In this document: in pieces, positions 8,318 to 17,285 of the stretch | Numbering within the stretch: position 1 is the first letter of the stretch | Layout: every line of letters starts with the position of its first letter | Assembly (NCBI GenBank): GCA_965222975.1 | Contig: CBDCVJ010000064.1 | Span: 124,001-188,000 of the forward strand | Direction of reading: 5' to 3' | Length of the DNA: 64,000 nucleotides | Origin: UBA6168 sp965222975 | GTDB taxonomy: Bacteria; Bacteroidota; Bacteroidia; Chitinophagales; Saprospiraceae | Notes under the pieces: model-generated | What the model was told of the DNA's origin: nothing | Databases searched by the model: none | The model's input: only the letters and a program-made list of their open reading frames with translations | Made by a program: the position numbers and the translations under genes

Positions 8318-9205
8318 TTATTTAAAGTTTTCTGATACTATTAATTCTTTTGAACCTCTTATGTGTTTATAAAATCCTTCACCTGATTTTATGCCTAATT
8401 TTCCAGCTGTCACCATATTTACTAATAAAGGGCAAGGTGCATATTTCGGATTGCCAAATCCATCATATAAAACATTTAAAATAGCGAGACATACATCAAG
8501 TCCAATAAAATCTGCTAATTGCAAAGGCCCCATAGGGTGTGCCATTCCCAACTTCATTACAGTATCTATTTCTTCAACACCTGCCACACCTTCATATAAT
8601 GTATAAATAGCTTCATTAATCATCGGCATTAAAATTCTGTTGGCCACAAAACCAGGGTAATCATTGACCTCTACAGGCGACTTTCCTAAACCTTTTGATA
8701 ATTCCATGATAGTAGCAGTGGTCTCATTGGAAGTGGCATAACCACGGATAACTTCCACCAATTTCATGATAGGCACTGGGTTCATGAAATGCATACCAAT
8801 CACTTTATCAGGCCGTGAAGTAGAAGCTGCAATTTTTGTAATAGAAATAGAAGAAGTATTGGTAGCTAATATTGCATTGGCTGGAGCGCATTCATCTATC
8901 TGTTTAAATATCTTTAATTTTAAATCAATATTTTCCGTAGCCGCTTCTACAATTAAATCGGCTGATTCAGTGCCTGCATTTAATTCGGTATTTGTCGTTA
9001 TATTGGAAAGAGTAGAAGACTTACTTTCCTCCGTTATTTTTTCCTTGGCAATCATCCTGTCAAGGTTTTTAGTTATGGTTCTGATTGCTTTGTCAAGGGC
9101 ATCTTGAGAAATATCTACAAGATTAACATTGTAATTTTTCATGGCAAAAACATGGGCAATTCCGTTGCCCATAGTTCCAGCTCCAATGACTGTAATGTTT
9201 TTCAT
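8318..9205 (-). CDS. hbd: 3-hydroxybutyryl-CoA dehydrogenase
   Basis: 295 residues, the usual length. It catalyses NAD(P)-dependent interconversion of 3-hydroxyacyl-CoA and acetoacyl-CoA in beta-oxidation or butanoate metabolism, in the cytoplasm. The N-terminal Rossmann motif is GAGTMGNGIA (7-16). The active-site stretch is MHFMNPVPIMKLVEVIRG with the catalytic His-Asn region. The C-terminal dimerisation domain has HPMGPLQLADFIGLDVCLAI. Start ATG 9205. It lies 20 bp downstream of the rluA-type gene on the same strand, so the two may be cotranscribed, although their functions are unrelated. Confidence 0.95.
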   Translation of the reverse strand: MKNITVIGAGTMGNGIAHVFAMKNYNVNLVDISQDALDKAIRTITKNLDRMIAKEKITEESKSSTLSNITTNTELNAGTESADLIVEAATENIDLKLKIFKQIDECAPANAILATNTSSISITKIAASTSRPDKVIGMHFMNPVPIMKLVEVIRGYATSNETTATIMELSKGLGKSPVEVNDYPGFVANRILMPMINEAIYTLYEGVAGVEEIDTVMKLGMAHPMGPLQLADFIGLDVCLAILNVLYDGFGNPKYAPCPLLVNMVTAGKLGIKSGEGFYKHIRGSKELIVSENFK

Positions 9206-9225
9206 TTTATTTTCTTTTAATTATT

Positions 9226-9909
9226 TTATTCCCCTTCAAATATCTTCCATATTTGATCCTCTGGCGTTTCAGCAACAATTGTTAAAGGTTCTTTTTTTAC
9301 AGGATGAATAAAAGAAAGGGATCGACTATGTAAATGAATCGATTTATCTTCATTGGCTTTAGGGTGCCCATATTTTATATCACCTCGAATAGGGCAACCA
9401 ATTTTTGCCAATTGAGCTCTGATTTGGTGGGGACGACCGGTCTGGAGTTTTATTTCTATTAAATAATTTTGGCCCAATTCACCTATGAGTTCATATTCGA
9501 GGGAGGCTTTCTTTGCATTCTTTGCCCGGCTACTTTTTTTGTCAAAAGTTTTAACCGTATTTTTTTTATGGTCTTTTAAAATGAAATGCTCAAGGCAACC
9601 TTGAATTGGATCGGGCCGTTTTGAGGTAATCGCCCAATAGGTTTTCTCTATTTTCCGCTCGGCGAACAAGCGGTTCATACGTTCGAGGGCTTTACTAGTT
9701 CTGGCAAATATGACTAAACCACTGGCAGGTCTGTCTAATCGGTGAATGACACCTAGAAAAACATCTCCTTCTTTTTTGTACTTCTTTTTGATGTAGTATT
9801 TAACCCGATCCACCAATGTTTTGTCACCTGTCTTGTCACCATGAACCAGCAAACCGGATGGTTTGAAAACAGCAAGCAGGTGATTATCTTCGTAAAGAAT
9901 TTTTAACAT
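9226..9909 (-). CDS. RluA-family pseudouridine synthase
   Basis: 227 residues, which is short for the family because there is no S4 domain. It isomerises uridine to pseudouridine in rRNA or tRNA. The catalytic signature HRLDRPASGLVIFARTSKAL carries the active-site Asp at residue 59 (the family consensus is HRLDxxTSG). Later motifs are KTYWAI and TGRPHQIRAQLAKIGCPIRGD, both typical of RluA-type enzymes. Which RNA position it modifies cannot be told from the sequence. Start ATG 9909. Confidence 0.92.
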   Translation of the reverse strand: MLKILYEDNHLLAVFKPSGLLVHGDKTGDKTLVDRVKYYIKKKYKKEGDVFLGVIHRLDRPASGLVIFARTSKALERMNRLFAERKIEKTYWAITSKRPDPIQGCLEHFILKDHKKNTVKTFDKKSSRAKNAKKASLEYELIGELGQNYLIEIKLQTGRPHQIRAQLAKIGCPIRGDIKYGHPKANEDKSIHLHSRSLSFIHPVKKEPLTIVAETPEDQIWKIFEGE

Positions 9910-10018
9910 TCTATATATATAATAGTGGGACTCCCTACTTTGTCATTTCATGAAAAACTAAATTGAATATTGATGGTTTTCCACTGAAATTACCTTTTTG
10001 AATAAGAGCCGCAAAAGT

Positions 10019-10849
10019 ATGAAAATAAGCCTTGGATTTTCGCCCTGCCCAAATGACACATTTATCTTCGATGCCATGGTTCACGGTAAAATAGATACTG
10101 AAGGATTAACCTTTGATGTCGTTATGGAAGATGTGGAAGAGTTGAACCAACGTGCATTCGATGAAAAGTTGGATGTGACCAAACTCAGTTACCATGCCTA
10201 TGCACACCTTATTAGTAAATATGTGCTTTTGACTGCGGGAAGTGCGCTTGGCACCAATTGTGGCCCGCTGCTTATTTCAAAAGAGCAGATGACTCCTGAA
10301 ATGGTAGATAATTGCCAGATCGCTATCCCTGGCAATTACACTACGGCAAACTTTCTGCTCAGCCTTGCCTATCCAAATGCAGTCAATAAAATCGAAATGC
10401 TTTTTTCTGATATCGAACAGGCTGTACTTGATGGGGAGGTGGATGCAGGATTGATTATCCATGAAAACAGGTTTACTTATCAAGAAAAGGGGCTTCGTAA
10501 AATCCAAGACCTTGGAGAATTTTGGGAAAGCACGACCTATCTTCCCATCCCATTGGGGGGGATTGTTGTAAAAAGAACCTTTCCGATGGACGTTCAACTG
10601 AAAATAAACCGGGTTATGGAGCGCAGTGTGCGCTTTGCACTGGCCAACCCAACTTCTTCTAAGCCTTTTGTAAAAAAATATGCTCAGGAAATGGATGAGC
10701 AGGTTATGTATAGTCATATAAAATTATATGTAAATAATTATACTGTAAACCTTGGAGAGTCAGGGAGATCAGCCATTTATAAGCTTTTCGAAACAGCTTC
10801 GGAGCTTGAGCTAATTCCCAGTTACACAGAAAAAATTTTAATAAATTAA
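10019..10849 (+). CDS. mqnD: 1,4-dihydroxy-6-naphthoate synthase (futalosine menaquinone pathway)
   Basis: 276 residues. MqnD turns cyclic dehypoxanthine futalosine into 1,4-dihydroxy-6-naphthoate, a step of the alternative menaquinone pathway used by many Bacteroidota. The N-terminus KISLGFSPCPNDTFIFDAM and the EDVEELNQRAF segment are diagnostic. The fold is a periplasmic-binding-protein-like two-lobe domain; downstream GLIIHENRFTYQEKGL contains the conserved His. ATG 10019 is chosen over the TTG seven codons upstream because conservation begins there. No other mqn genes are in the window. A terminator follows. Confidence 0.94.
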   Translation: MKISLGFSPCPNDTFIFDAMVHGKIDTEGLTFDVVMEDVEELNQRAFDEKLDVTKLSYHAYAHLISKYVLLTAGSALGTNCGPLLISKEQMTPEMVDNCQIAIPGNYTTANFLLSLAYPNAVNKIEMLFSDIEQAVLDGEVDAGLIIHENRFTYQEKGLRKIQDLGEFWESTTYLPIPLGGIVVKRTFPMDVQLKINRVMERSVRFALANPTSSKPFVKKYAQEMDEQVMYSHIKLYVNNYTVNLGESGRSAIYKLFETASELELIPSYTEKILIN

Positions 10850-10934
10850 AAATAATTTTAATTTCTGGCACAGATATTGAAATATTCTATCATGTGTAAG
10901 TTTTGGTTAAAGAATTGTAAGATTCGTTTTTTTC

Positions 10935-10960
10935 GCCCGAGCGACCCTCGGGCTTTTTTT
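10935..10960 (+). terminator. Intrinsic terminator after mqnD
   Basis: Stem GCCCGAG / CTCGGGC (7 bp) with a 5 nt loop and seven T residues. It lies 86 bp after the mqnD stop. Confidence 0.85.
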
Positions 10961-11131
10961 ATGCCCTTCCTGATCATTTTTCCCAGTTTTGCAAAAAAGA
11001 CCCACCTCAAATACGGCAAAATCAGCCCTACTGCTATCTTTGCCTGGTTTTTGGCCTGAGTGAATTTTTATTAGTTCCAAATGGCCACTACAACCGTTTC
11101 ACATAACTTATATCACCTAACCAAACTAACT

Positions 11132-12244
11132 ATGATAATAGCAGTACCAAAAGAAATTAAGCCAGCCGAAAACAGGGTCGCCCTCACACCAGCAGGAGCG
11201 CTTGAACTCACCAAGCATGGACACAAAGTTTTTATTCAAAAATCTGCGGGAGAAAACAGTGGTTTCCCCGATGCTGATTACAAAAAAGCTGGCGCAAGGA
11301 TATTGCCCAAAATCGAAGATTGCTACAAGAAGGCTGAAATGATCATGAAGGTCAAAGAGCCGATCAAAAGAGAATATAGTCTGATCCGCGAAGATCAGTT
11401 GGTTTTCACGTATTTCCATTTCGCTTCCTATCGACCATTGACCCAAGCAATGGTCAAAAGTAAAGCGGTCTGTTTGGCATATGAGACAGTTGAATTAGCT
11501 GATCGTTCTTTGCCACTTTTGGTGCCCATGTCAGAAGTAGCAGGCCGTATGGCGACGCAGGAAGGGGCTAAATATTTGGAAAAACCAATGGGTGGACTGG
11601 GCATTCTTTTGGGAGGTGTTCCTGGTGTTCGGCCAGCGAAAGTGCTGGTGCTTGGAGGAGGGATAGTAGGTACACATGCGGCCAGGATGGCAGCTGGCTT
11701 AGGAGCTGATGTAACTATTTTAGATATTAACTTGAAGCAATTGCGCCATTTGGCTGAGGTAATGCCTGCGAATGTTACTACCATGTATTCCAACGAACTG
11801 AACATCAGGCAGTTGGTAAAGAATAGCGACCTCATTATAGGGGCAGTTTTGATTCCAGGTGCTAAAGCCCCGAGACTGATTACAAGGGACATGCTGAAGA
11901 CTATGCGGCCTGGAACCGTTATGGTTGATGTGGCTGTTGACCAAGGCGGGTGCTTTGAGACGACAAAGCCCACGACACACACCAAACCAATTTACACTAT
12001 TGATGGGGTGGTTCATTATTCCGTAGCCAATATGCCTGGAGCAGTGCCTTATACTTCCACTATTGCTTTGACAAATGCCACACTTCCTTATGCGATCCAA
12101 TTGGCTAACAAAGGTTGGAAACAGGCGTGCATTGATAGCAAACCATTAAGGTTGGGTCTTAACGTTATCAATGGAAAAGTGGTCTATAAGGCAGTTGCCG
12201 ATGCATTTAGATTAAAGTATCACGACGTGAACGAATTTCTGTAA
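11132..12244 (+). CDS. ald: Alanine dehydrogenase
   Basis: 370 residues, the standard length. It catalyses reversible NAD-dependent deamination of L-alanine to pyruvate and ammonium. The N-terminus MIIAVPKEIKPAENRVALTP is the conserved start, so ATG 11132 is used rather than the ATG 17 codons earlier. Substrate-binding Lys in MIMKVKEP and His in FTYFHFAS are present. The Rossmann motif is GGGIVGTHAARMAAGLGADV, and the catalytic Asp lies in MVDVAVDQGGC. C-terminal NMPGAVPYTSTIALTNATLPY is typical. It appears to be a single gene. Confidence 0.96.
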   Translation: MIIAVPKEIKPAENRVALTPAGALELTKHGHKVFIQKSAGENSGFPDADYKKAGARILPKIEDCYKKAEMIMKVKEPIKREYSLIREDQLVFTYFHFASYRPLTQAMVKSKAVCLAYETVELADRSLPLLVPMSEVAGRMATQEGAKYLEKPMGGLGILLGGVPGVRPAKVLVLGGGIVGTHAARMAAGLGADVTILDINLKQLRHLAEVMPANVTTMYSNELNIRQLVKNSDLIIGAVLIPGAKAPRLITRDMLKTMRPGTVMVDVAVDQGGCFETTKPTTHTKPIYTIDGVVHYSVANMPGAVPYTSTIALTNATLPYAIQLANKGWKQACIDSKPLRLGLNVINGKVVYKAVADAFRLKYHDVNEFL

Positions 12245-12373
12245 ATTCAAAGAAATAAAAAAGGGAAACGAACCTGTTGGGCTTAATTGCCCAATAGGTT
12301 TGTTTCAATTATAAACTACTATGAACACGGAGTTGAAATTTCGCTTTTTCAATTCCTAAAAATTAAGCAAAGC

Positions 12374-14491
12374 ATGATCTACGCTCACCGCATCTCAACC
12401 TCCCTAAATATTTCTCCTACAAAAGTCGAAAACACCATTAAGCTATTGGAAGAAGGGGCGACCATCCCTTTTATTTCCCGTTATCGAAAAGAGGTTACAG
12501 GGTCGTTGGACGAGGTACAGGTTGCGGGCATTGCTTCTGAACTGAAAAAATTGCAAGAACTTGAAAAAAGAAAAGAGACAATCCTCAAGACCATCGAAGA
12601 ACAAGGAAAGCTCACTGATGACCTGCGAAAACGAATTGAAAATTGCTGGGACAGTGTCGAACTGGAAGATATTTACCTGCCCTATAAACCCAAGCGGTCT
12701 ACCCGAGCATCTAAAGCGAGGGACAGGGGATTAGAGCCGTTGGCAAATTTCATTTTTGAACAAAATGCCCAAAACATAGCATCTAAAGCAGCAGAATTTA
12801 TTACCGACGAAGTGCCATCAGTTGATGAAGCCCTACAAGGTGCAAGGGACATTATCGCTGAGGTGGTTGCAGAAAATGAAGATGCTCGAAACAAAGTCCG
12901 TTTTGCATTTAAAAAAGGGGCAGAAATTACCGCCAAAGTGGCCCGTGGAAAAGAAGAAGTAGGTGCGAAATATAAAGACTATTTCAAATTTTCAGAACCT
13001 CTAAAGCGATGCCCTTCACATAGGTTATTGGCTATGTTCAGGGGAGAGGATGAAGGTTTTTTGCGCATTTCAGTTGCGCCCGACGCAGAGGAAATTTTGT
13101 ATCGCTTGGAAGGGCTTTTTATAAAGGGTAGGGGGGCAGCCTCCGATCAGGTGAAGGAGGCATTGCACGATGGATACGAGCGATTGCTCGAACCAGGTAT
13201 TGAAACAGAATTCCGCAAAGCGGCGAAGGAAAAGGCAGATGAGGAGGCCATTTTGGTTTTTGTGGAAAACCTACGACAACTATTATTATCGCCGCCACTT
13301 GGTCAAAAACGGACTTTGGGCATTGACCCAGGATTTCGCACTGGCTGTAAAGTGGTGGTAATCAATGAAAATGGCGATTTGCTGTTCAATACTGCGATTT
13401 ATCCACATCCTCCTCAAAATCAATCGTTTCAAGCGGAAAGCACTATTCATGACCTTGTTTCAAAATATAAAATATCAGCCATTGCTGTAGGCAACGGAAC
13501 TGCCGGTCGTGAAACAATGGACTTATGCAGAAGAATAAAATTCAATTCACCAGTGGAAGTTTTTCAAGTAAATGAAGCAGGGGCTTCCATTTATTCTGCG
13601 TCTGAAGTGGCAAGGGAGGAATTTCCCGATCACGATGTAACGGTCAGGGGAGCGGTTTCTATTGGAAGGCGATTAATGGATCCACTGGCGGAGTTAGTGA
13701 AAATAGATCCAAAGAGTATTGGCGTTGGTCAATATCAGCACGATGTCAATCAGACAAAATTAAAAGAAAGCCTTGACCGCACAGTGGAAAGTTGTGTGAA
13801 CTCAGTTGGCATTAACCTGAATACTGCGAGTAAACATTTGCTGACATACGTTTCGGGCCTTGGTCCAAGCCTTGCCAAGAATATTGTTGCTTATCGAACG
13901 GAAAATGGCGAATTTACATCCCGAAAACAATTAAAGAAAGTTCCTCGAATGGGAGAAAAGGCATTTGAGCAATGTGCAGGTTTTCTCCGAATCCGTAATG
14001 CCAAACATCCACTCGACAATACGGCTGTCCACCCAGAAAGCTACCACATTGTTGAAAAAATGGCGGTTGATCTTGGAGTGGGCATTCTCGAATTGATAGA
14101 TAAGGCAGATTTGCGAAGGCAAATTGATTTGAAAAAATATGTCACTGAAACCGTTGGACTACCGACTCTCAATGACATAATAAAAGAATTGGCAAAACCT
14201 GGCCTTGACCCTCGGGGCGAAGCCAAAGCTTTTGAGTTTGGAAATGTTCACTCTATCAATGATCTGAGCATCGGTATGGTACTGCCCGGCATCGTTACAA
14301 ACATTACCAACTTTGGGGCGTTTGTTGATATTGGGGTGAAGCAAGATGGCCTCGTTCATATTTCACAACTGGCTAACAAATTTGTCAAAAACCCCGCAGA
14401 CGTGGTTGCCCTCAATCAGCAAGTACAGGTCAAGGTGGTGGATATTGACCAAGCAAGGAACAGGGTTCAACTTTCTATGAAAGAGGTTTAA
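12374..14491 (+). CDS. tex: Tex-family RNA-binding transcriptional accessory protein
   Basis: 705 residues. Tex proteins bind nucleic acid and associate with transcription complexes. The order of domains is visible: an N-terminal helical Tex domain (FISRYRKEVTGSLDEVQ), the YqgF/RNase H-like domain beginning GIDPGFRTGCKVVVIN at about residue 313, helix-hairpin-helix motifs (LTYVSGLGPSLAKNIVAYR; KKVPRMGEKAFEQCAGFLR), and a C-terminal S1 domain (GMVLPGIVTNITNFGAFVDI). Start ATG 12374 (MIYAHRIS) is where homology starts; upstream in-frame codons are not conserved. A TPR gene follows 59 bp later. Confidence 0.95.
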   Translation: MIYAHRISTSLNISPTKVENTIKLLEEGATIPFISRYRKEVTGSLDEVQVAGIASELKKLQELEKRKETILKTIEEQGKLTDDLRKRIENCWDSVELEDIYLPYKPKRSTRASKARDRGLEPLANFIFEQNAQNIASKAAEFITDEVPSVDEALQGARDIIAEVVAENEDARNKVRFAFKKGAEITAKVARGKEEVGAKYKDYFKFSEPLKRCPSHRLLAMFRGEDEGFLRISVAPDAEEILYRLEGLFIKGRGAASDQVKEALHDGYERLLEPGIETEFRKAAKEKADEEAILVFVENLRQLLLSPPLGQKRTLGIDPGFRTGCKVVVINENGDLLFNTAIYPHPPQNQSFQAESTIHDLVSKYKISAIAVGNGTAGRETMDLCRRIKFNSPVEVFQVNEAGASIYSASEVAREEFPDHDVTVRGAVSIGRRLMDPLAELVKIDPKSIGVGQYQHDVNQTKLKESLDRTVESCVNSVGINLNTASKHLLTYVSGLGPSLAKNIVAYRTENGEFTSRKQLKKVPRMGEKAFEQCAGFLRIRNAKHPLDNTAVHPESYHIVEKMAVDLGVGILELIDKADLRRQIDLKKYVTETVGLPTLNDIIKELAKPGLDPRGEAKAFEFGNVHSINDLSIGMVLPGIVTNITNFGAFVDIGVKQDGLVHISQLANKFVKNPADVVALNQQVQVKVVDIDQARNRVQLSMKEV

Positions 14492-14550
14492 ATTTTTGCT
14501 GTTGGCATTTGACCAAAGGCAAAAAGCCAACGGCAAACTACATTCAGATC

Positions 14551-14889
14551 ATGCAGAAATTACCAACCAGACTGGAACAGTTATTAGGTTATTTGGAAGA
14601 ATCGCCCAACGACACCTTTATCCTCTATGCACTTGCTAAAGAATATGAATTGCAAGGCGACTTAGGTAAAGCGCTTAAGCAGTTCGAGCGGCTTTTGGAA
14701 GTTGACACAAACTATGTCGGAGCCTATTACCATTTGGGAAAACTGTTTGAAAAATTGGATCAACCAAACAAGGCTTTTTCAACCTATAAAGAAGGGATGG
14801 AAATAGCAAAAAAACAAAATGACCAACATGCATTTAGCGAATTGGCCGAGGCAAAGTTGATGCTTGGAGATGATGAAGATTTCGAGTGA
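14551..14889 (+). CDS. Small TPR protein
   Basis: 112 residues of tetratricopeptide character: two to three TPR units are visible (DTFILYALAKEYELQGDLGKA; VGAYYHLGKLFEKLDQPNKA; KQNDQHAFSELAEAKLML). There is no signal peptide, so it is probably cytoplasmic and a binding adaptor. The frame could begin at TTG 14509, but ATG 14551 gives the start MQKLPTRLEQLLGYL. It follows tex by 59 bp and may be cotranscribed with it. Confidence 0.8.
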   Translation: MQKLPTRLEQLLGYLEESPNDTFILYALAKEYELQGDLGKALKQFERLLEVDTNYVGAYYHLGKLFEKLDQPNKAFSTYKEGMEIAKKQNDQHAFSELAEAKLMLGDDEDFE

Positions 14890-14957
14890 ACCACTGATTT
14901 AAGTTTTCAAAAAATCGAACCGTGCTGTAAAAAACAAGAATCCCCTACCTTTGGCCT

Positions 14958-15398
14958 ATGCCTAATCATTCAGACACTAAAAACTTCGGGGCAATTATTG
15001 ACCGCACCCTCAAGATCATCAAGGCCAATTACCAGAAGGCTTTCAACGACATCGGGGTGGAAATCACCACAGAGCAATGGGTGTTAATGGATACTTTATA
15101 TAAGAACAATGGCATATCACAAAATAAATTGGCAAATGATAGTTTCAAAAATGCTCCTACTGTTTCACGCATCATAGACCTACTTTGTAAAAAAGGACTG
15201 ACTGAGCGACAACGCGTTGAAAATGACCGCCGTAGGTACAAAATATTTTTGACCCCTTTGGGAAAAAAAACATATCAAAAAGCTTTACCTACCGTGAATG
15301 CACTTAGAGCTAAAGGTTGGAACGAACTAACTGATGAAGATTACGAGCATTTCAGCCGAATCATGGATCAAATATTTATCAATTTTGATGAGAGGTAA
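14958..15398 (+). CDS. MarR-family transcriptional regulator
   Basis: 146 residues, the usual MarR size. The winged helix-turn-helix is clear: QNKLANDSFKNAPTVSRIID for the recognition region, then LTERQRVENDRRRYKIFLTP for the wing with its conserved DRR. Flanking helices form the dimerisation region. Its position directly in front of hppD suggests control of aromatic amino acid breakdown, as seen with MarR-type regulators near such genes elsewhere; this is inference from context. Confidence 0.9.
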   Translation: MPNHSDTKNFGAIIDRTLKIIKANYQKAFNDIGVEITTEQWVLMDTLYKNNGISQNKLANDSFKNAPTVSRIIDLLCKKGLTERQRVENDRRRYKIFLTPLGKKTYQKALPTVNALRAKGWNELTDEDYEHFSRIMDQIFINFDER

Positions 15399-15497
15399 GT
15401 AAAATTTCGACACCTTAATTATTCGTTAGCGAAACGAAATGGGGAATCCCTGTACCGTTTGATTTTCCCAACTCTATATTTTTTAAGAAGAAATTAT

Positions 15498-15527
15498 TGC
15501 GGTTCAATTATTTGAAATATATTTGCC
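15498..15527 (+). promoter_or_regulatory. Putative Bacteroidota promoter for hppD
   Basis: TATATTTG (15520-15527) matches the -7 element TAnnTTTG. An ATTG at 15498-15501, 18 bp upstream, can serve as the -33 element. The hppD start codon lies 38 bp downstream. Confidence 0.55.
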
Positions 15528-15565
15528 ATAGCAACTATTTTTATGGCAACCAAATAAATTCCAAT

Positions 15566-16702
15566 ATGAGTACCTTAACTGCACCCATCCCGAAAGTATA
15601 TGAAAACGCAGGAGATTTTATGCCAATCAATGGCACAGATTACCTTGAGCTATATGTTAGCAACGCCAAGCAAGCCGCCCATTTTTACAAATCAGCCTTC
15701 GGGTTTCAATCCTTTGCCTATGCTGGTTTGGAAACAGGGCAAAGAGATTATGAAAGCTATGTAGTGGCACAGGACAAAATACGCTTGGTCTTGACCTCGC
15801 CCTTACACAGCAGTACTGACATTGGTAGGCATATCGACCAGCATGGAGATGGTGTAAAGGTAATAGCCTTGTGGGTGGACGATGCAACTTATGCATATAA
15901 TGAAGCCGTTAAAAGAGGGGGAGAGCCATTCATGGCGCCAAAAGTTGAGAAGGACGATTTTGGACAGGTAGTCAGATCAGGTATTTATACATATGGAGAA
16001 ACGGTTCACATTTTTGTGGAAAGAAAAAATTATAATGGCCTTTTTTTACCAGGCTATCGTAAGTGGGAAACCCCTTATTTCAATCCTGCGCCTGTGGGTT
16101 TGAAATATGTCGACCACATGGTCGGTAATGTGAAACTTGGTAAGATGAATGAATGGGTGAAATTCTACGAAGAGGTCATGGGCTTTACTCAAATCCTTTC
16201 TTTTGACGATAAAGACATTTCCACTGAATATACTGCTTTAATGAGTAAAGTGATGAGCAATGGAAATGGCCGGATCAAATTCCCAATCAATGAACCGGCA
16301 GAAGGGAAGAAGAAGTCGCAGGTAGATGAGTATCTCGATTTTTATGAAGGAGAAGGTGTACAACATATTGCGGTGGCAACAGATAATGTTATTGAGACAG
16401 TCATTCAGTTGCGTTCAAGGGGGATAGAATTCCTGCAAGTGCCGACCACTTATTACGATATGTTGGAATCAAGGGTTGGCAAAATTGATGAGGATATTGC
16501 CTCGCTAAAAGAATTGGGAATTTTGGTGGATCGTGATGATGAGGGTTATTTACTACAAATTTTTACCAAACCCGTCGAACCGCGCCCGACCATGTTTTTT
16601 GAAATCATTCAGCGGAAAGGCGCCACCTCATTTGGCAAAGGAAATTTCAAGGCATTATTCGAAGCCATTGAAAGGGAGCAAGCCTTGAGGGGTACGCTAT
16701 AA
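15566..16702 (+). CDS. hppD: 4-hydroxyphenylpyruvate dioxygenase
   Basis: 378 residues, the usual length. This Fe(II) enzyme converts 4-hydroxyphenylpyruvate to homogentisate in tyrosine degradation. The three iron ligands are in place: His in KYVDHMVGNV, His in GVQHIAVATDN, and Glu near the C-terminus in MFFEIIQRKGATSFG. Both vicinal-oxygen-chelate modules are present. ATG 15566 follows the promoter element; the TTG at 15497 would lie upstream of it and is rejected. The marR gene upstream is the probable regulator. Homogentisate dioxygenase is not in this window. Confidence 0.96.
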   Translation: MSTLTAPIPKVYENAGDFMPINGTDYLELYVSNAKQAAHFYKSAFGFQSFAYAGLETGQRDYESYVVAQDKIRLVLTSPLHSSTDIGRHIDQHGDGVKVIALWVDDATYAYNEAVKRGGEPFMAPKVEKDDFGQVVRSGIYTYGETVHIFVERKNYNGLFLPGYRKWETPYFNPAPVGLKYVDHMVGNVKLGKMNEWVKFYEEVMGFTQILSFDDKDISTEYTALMSKVMSNGNGRIKFPINEPAEGKKKSQVDEYLDFYEGEGVQHIAVATDNVIETVIQLRSRGIEFLQVPTTYYDMLESRVGKIDEDIASLKELGILVDRDDEGYLLQIFTKPVEPRPTMFFEIIQRKGATSFGKGNFKALFEAIEREQALRGTL

Positions 16703-16817
16703 AAATATATTTGCAAATAGTCCTAACCAAATTTCATTGATGCAGTGCGGTTTTCCGTGCTGCATTTTTTATTAGGGGTAAAATACATTTGTATACTTAG
16801 CCAGAAAATATTCTTTT

Positions 16818-17285
16818 ATGAAAAGCCTAATTATATTTCTGATAACCGCCACCTTTTTCTGTGCATCATGTGGCGGGGAATGCTCAATGAAAAAAACGTT
16901 AGATGAAACAACTGCCGAACTTGAAAAAACAAAAGCTGAACTCGTCTCTTTGAAAAATGCCCCGCGCGGAAAGTTGATGCATGTAGTTTATTTGAAAACA
17001 AAACCAGATTTAAAAGAAGAGCAAATAATTGATTTAAAATTCAAACTGAACTCATTATCTTCTTTAGAAGGAGTGATGGAATTGGAAATAGGTGAACCGG
17101 CTGATACTGGTGACCCCCGATTGAATTCGGACTATAATTATGTGCTGCAAATGAGGTTTGGCTCTGAAGCTGATTTAGCAAAATATCAAAAAAATGAGAT
17201 TCATTTAAAAGCAAGAGCGGATACAAAAGACTATTTGGCTGGGCCACCAGTGGTGTTTGATTTTTGGTTGGATGATGGGAATTGA
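16818..17285 (+). CDS. Putative lipoprotein with a Dabb (stress-responsive alpha/beta barrel) domain
   Basis: 155 residues. A signal sequence ends near FFCASCGG, a borderline lipobox with Cys at about residue 19, so membrane anchoring is likely but not certain. A short coiled coil (about 25-48, DETTAELEKTKAELVSL) leads into a Dabb domain: LMHVVYLKTKPDLKEEQI at the start, then NYVLQMRFGSEADLAKYQ and an HLKARADTKDYL-type end. Dabb domains are dimeric ferredoxin-like barrels; the function here is unknown. A double hairpin element follows. Confidence 0.8.
   Translation: MKSLIIFLITATFFCASCGGECSMKKTLDETTAELEKTKAELVSLKNAPRGKLMHVVYLKTKPDLKEEQIIDLKFKLNSLSSLEGVMELEIGEPADTGDPRLNSDYNYVLQMRFGSEADLAKYQKNEIHLKARADTKDYLAGPPVVFDFWLDDGN

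Noticed and set aside
10877..11059. 60-codon frame after mqnD
   Set aside because: The frame runs straight through a strong terminator hairpin and its T tract and has no recognisable features.
11428..11985. 185-codon minus-strand frame within ald
   Set aside because: It is antisense to the strongly conserved alanine dehydrogenase and shows no family of its own.
12374..14491. Frameshift in tex
   Set aside because: The reading frame is continuous through all domains, including the S1 domain, with the expected length.
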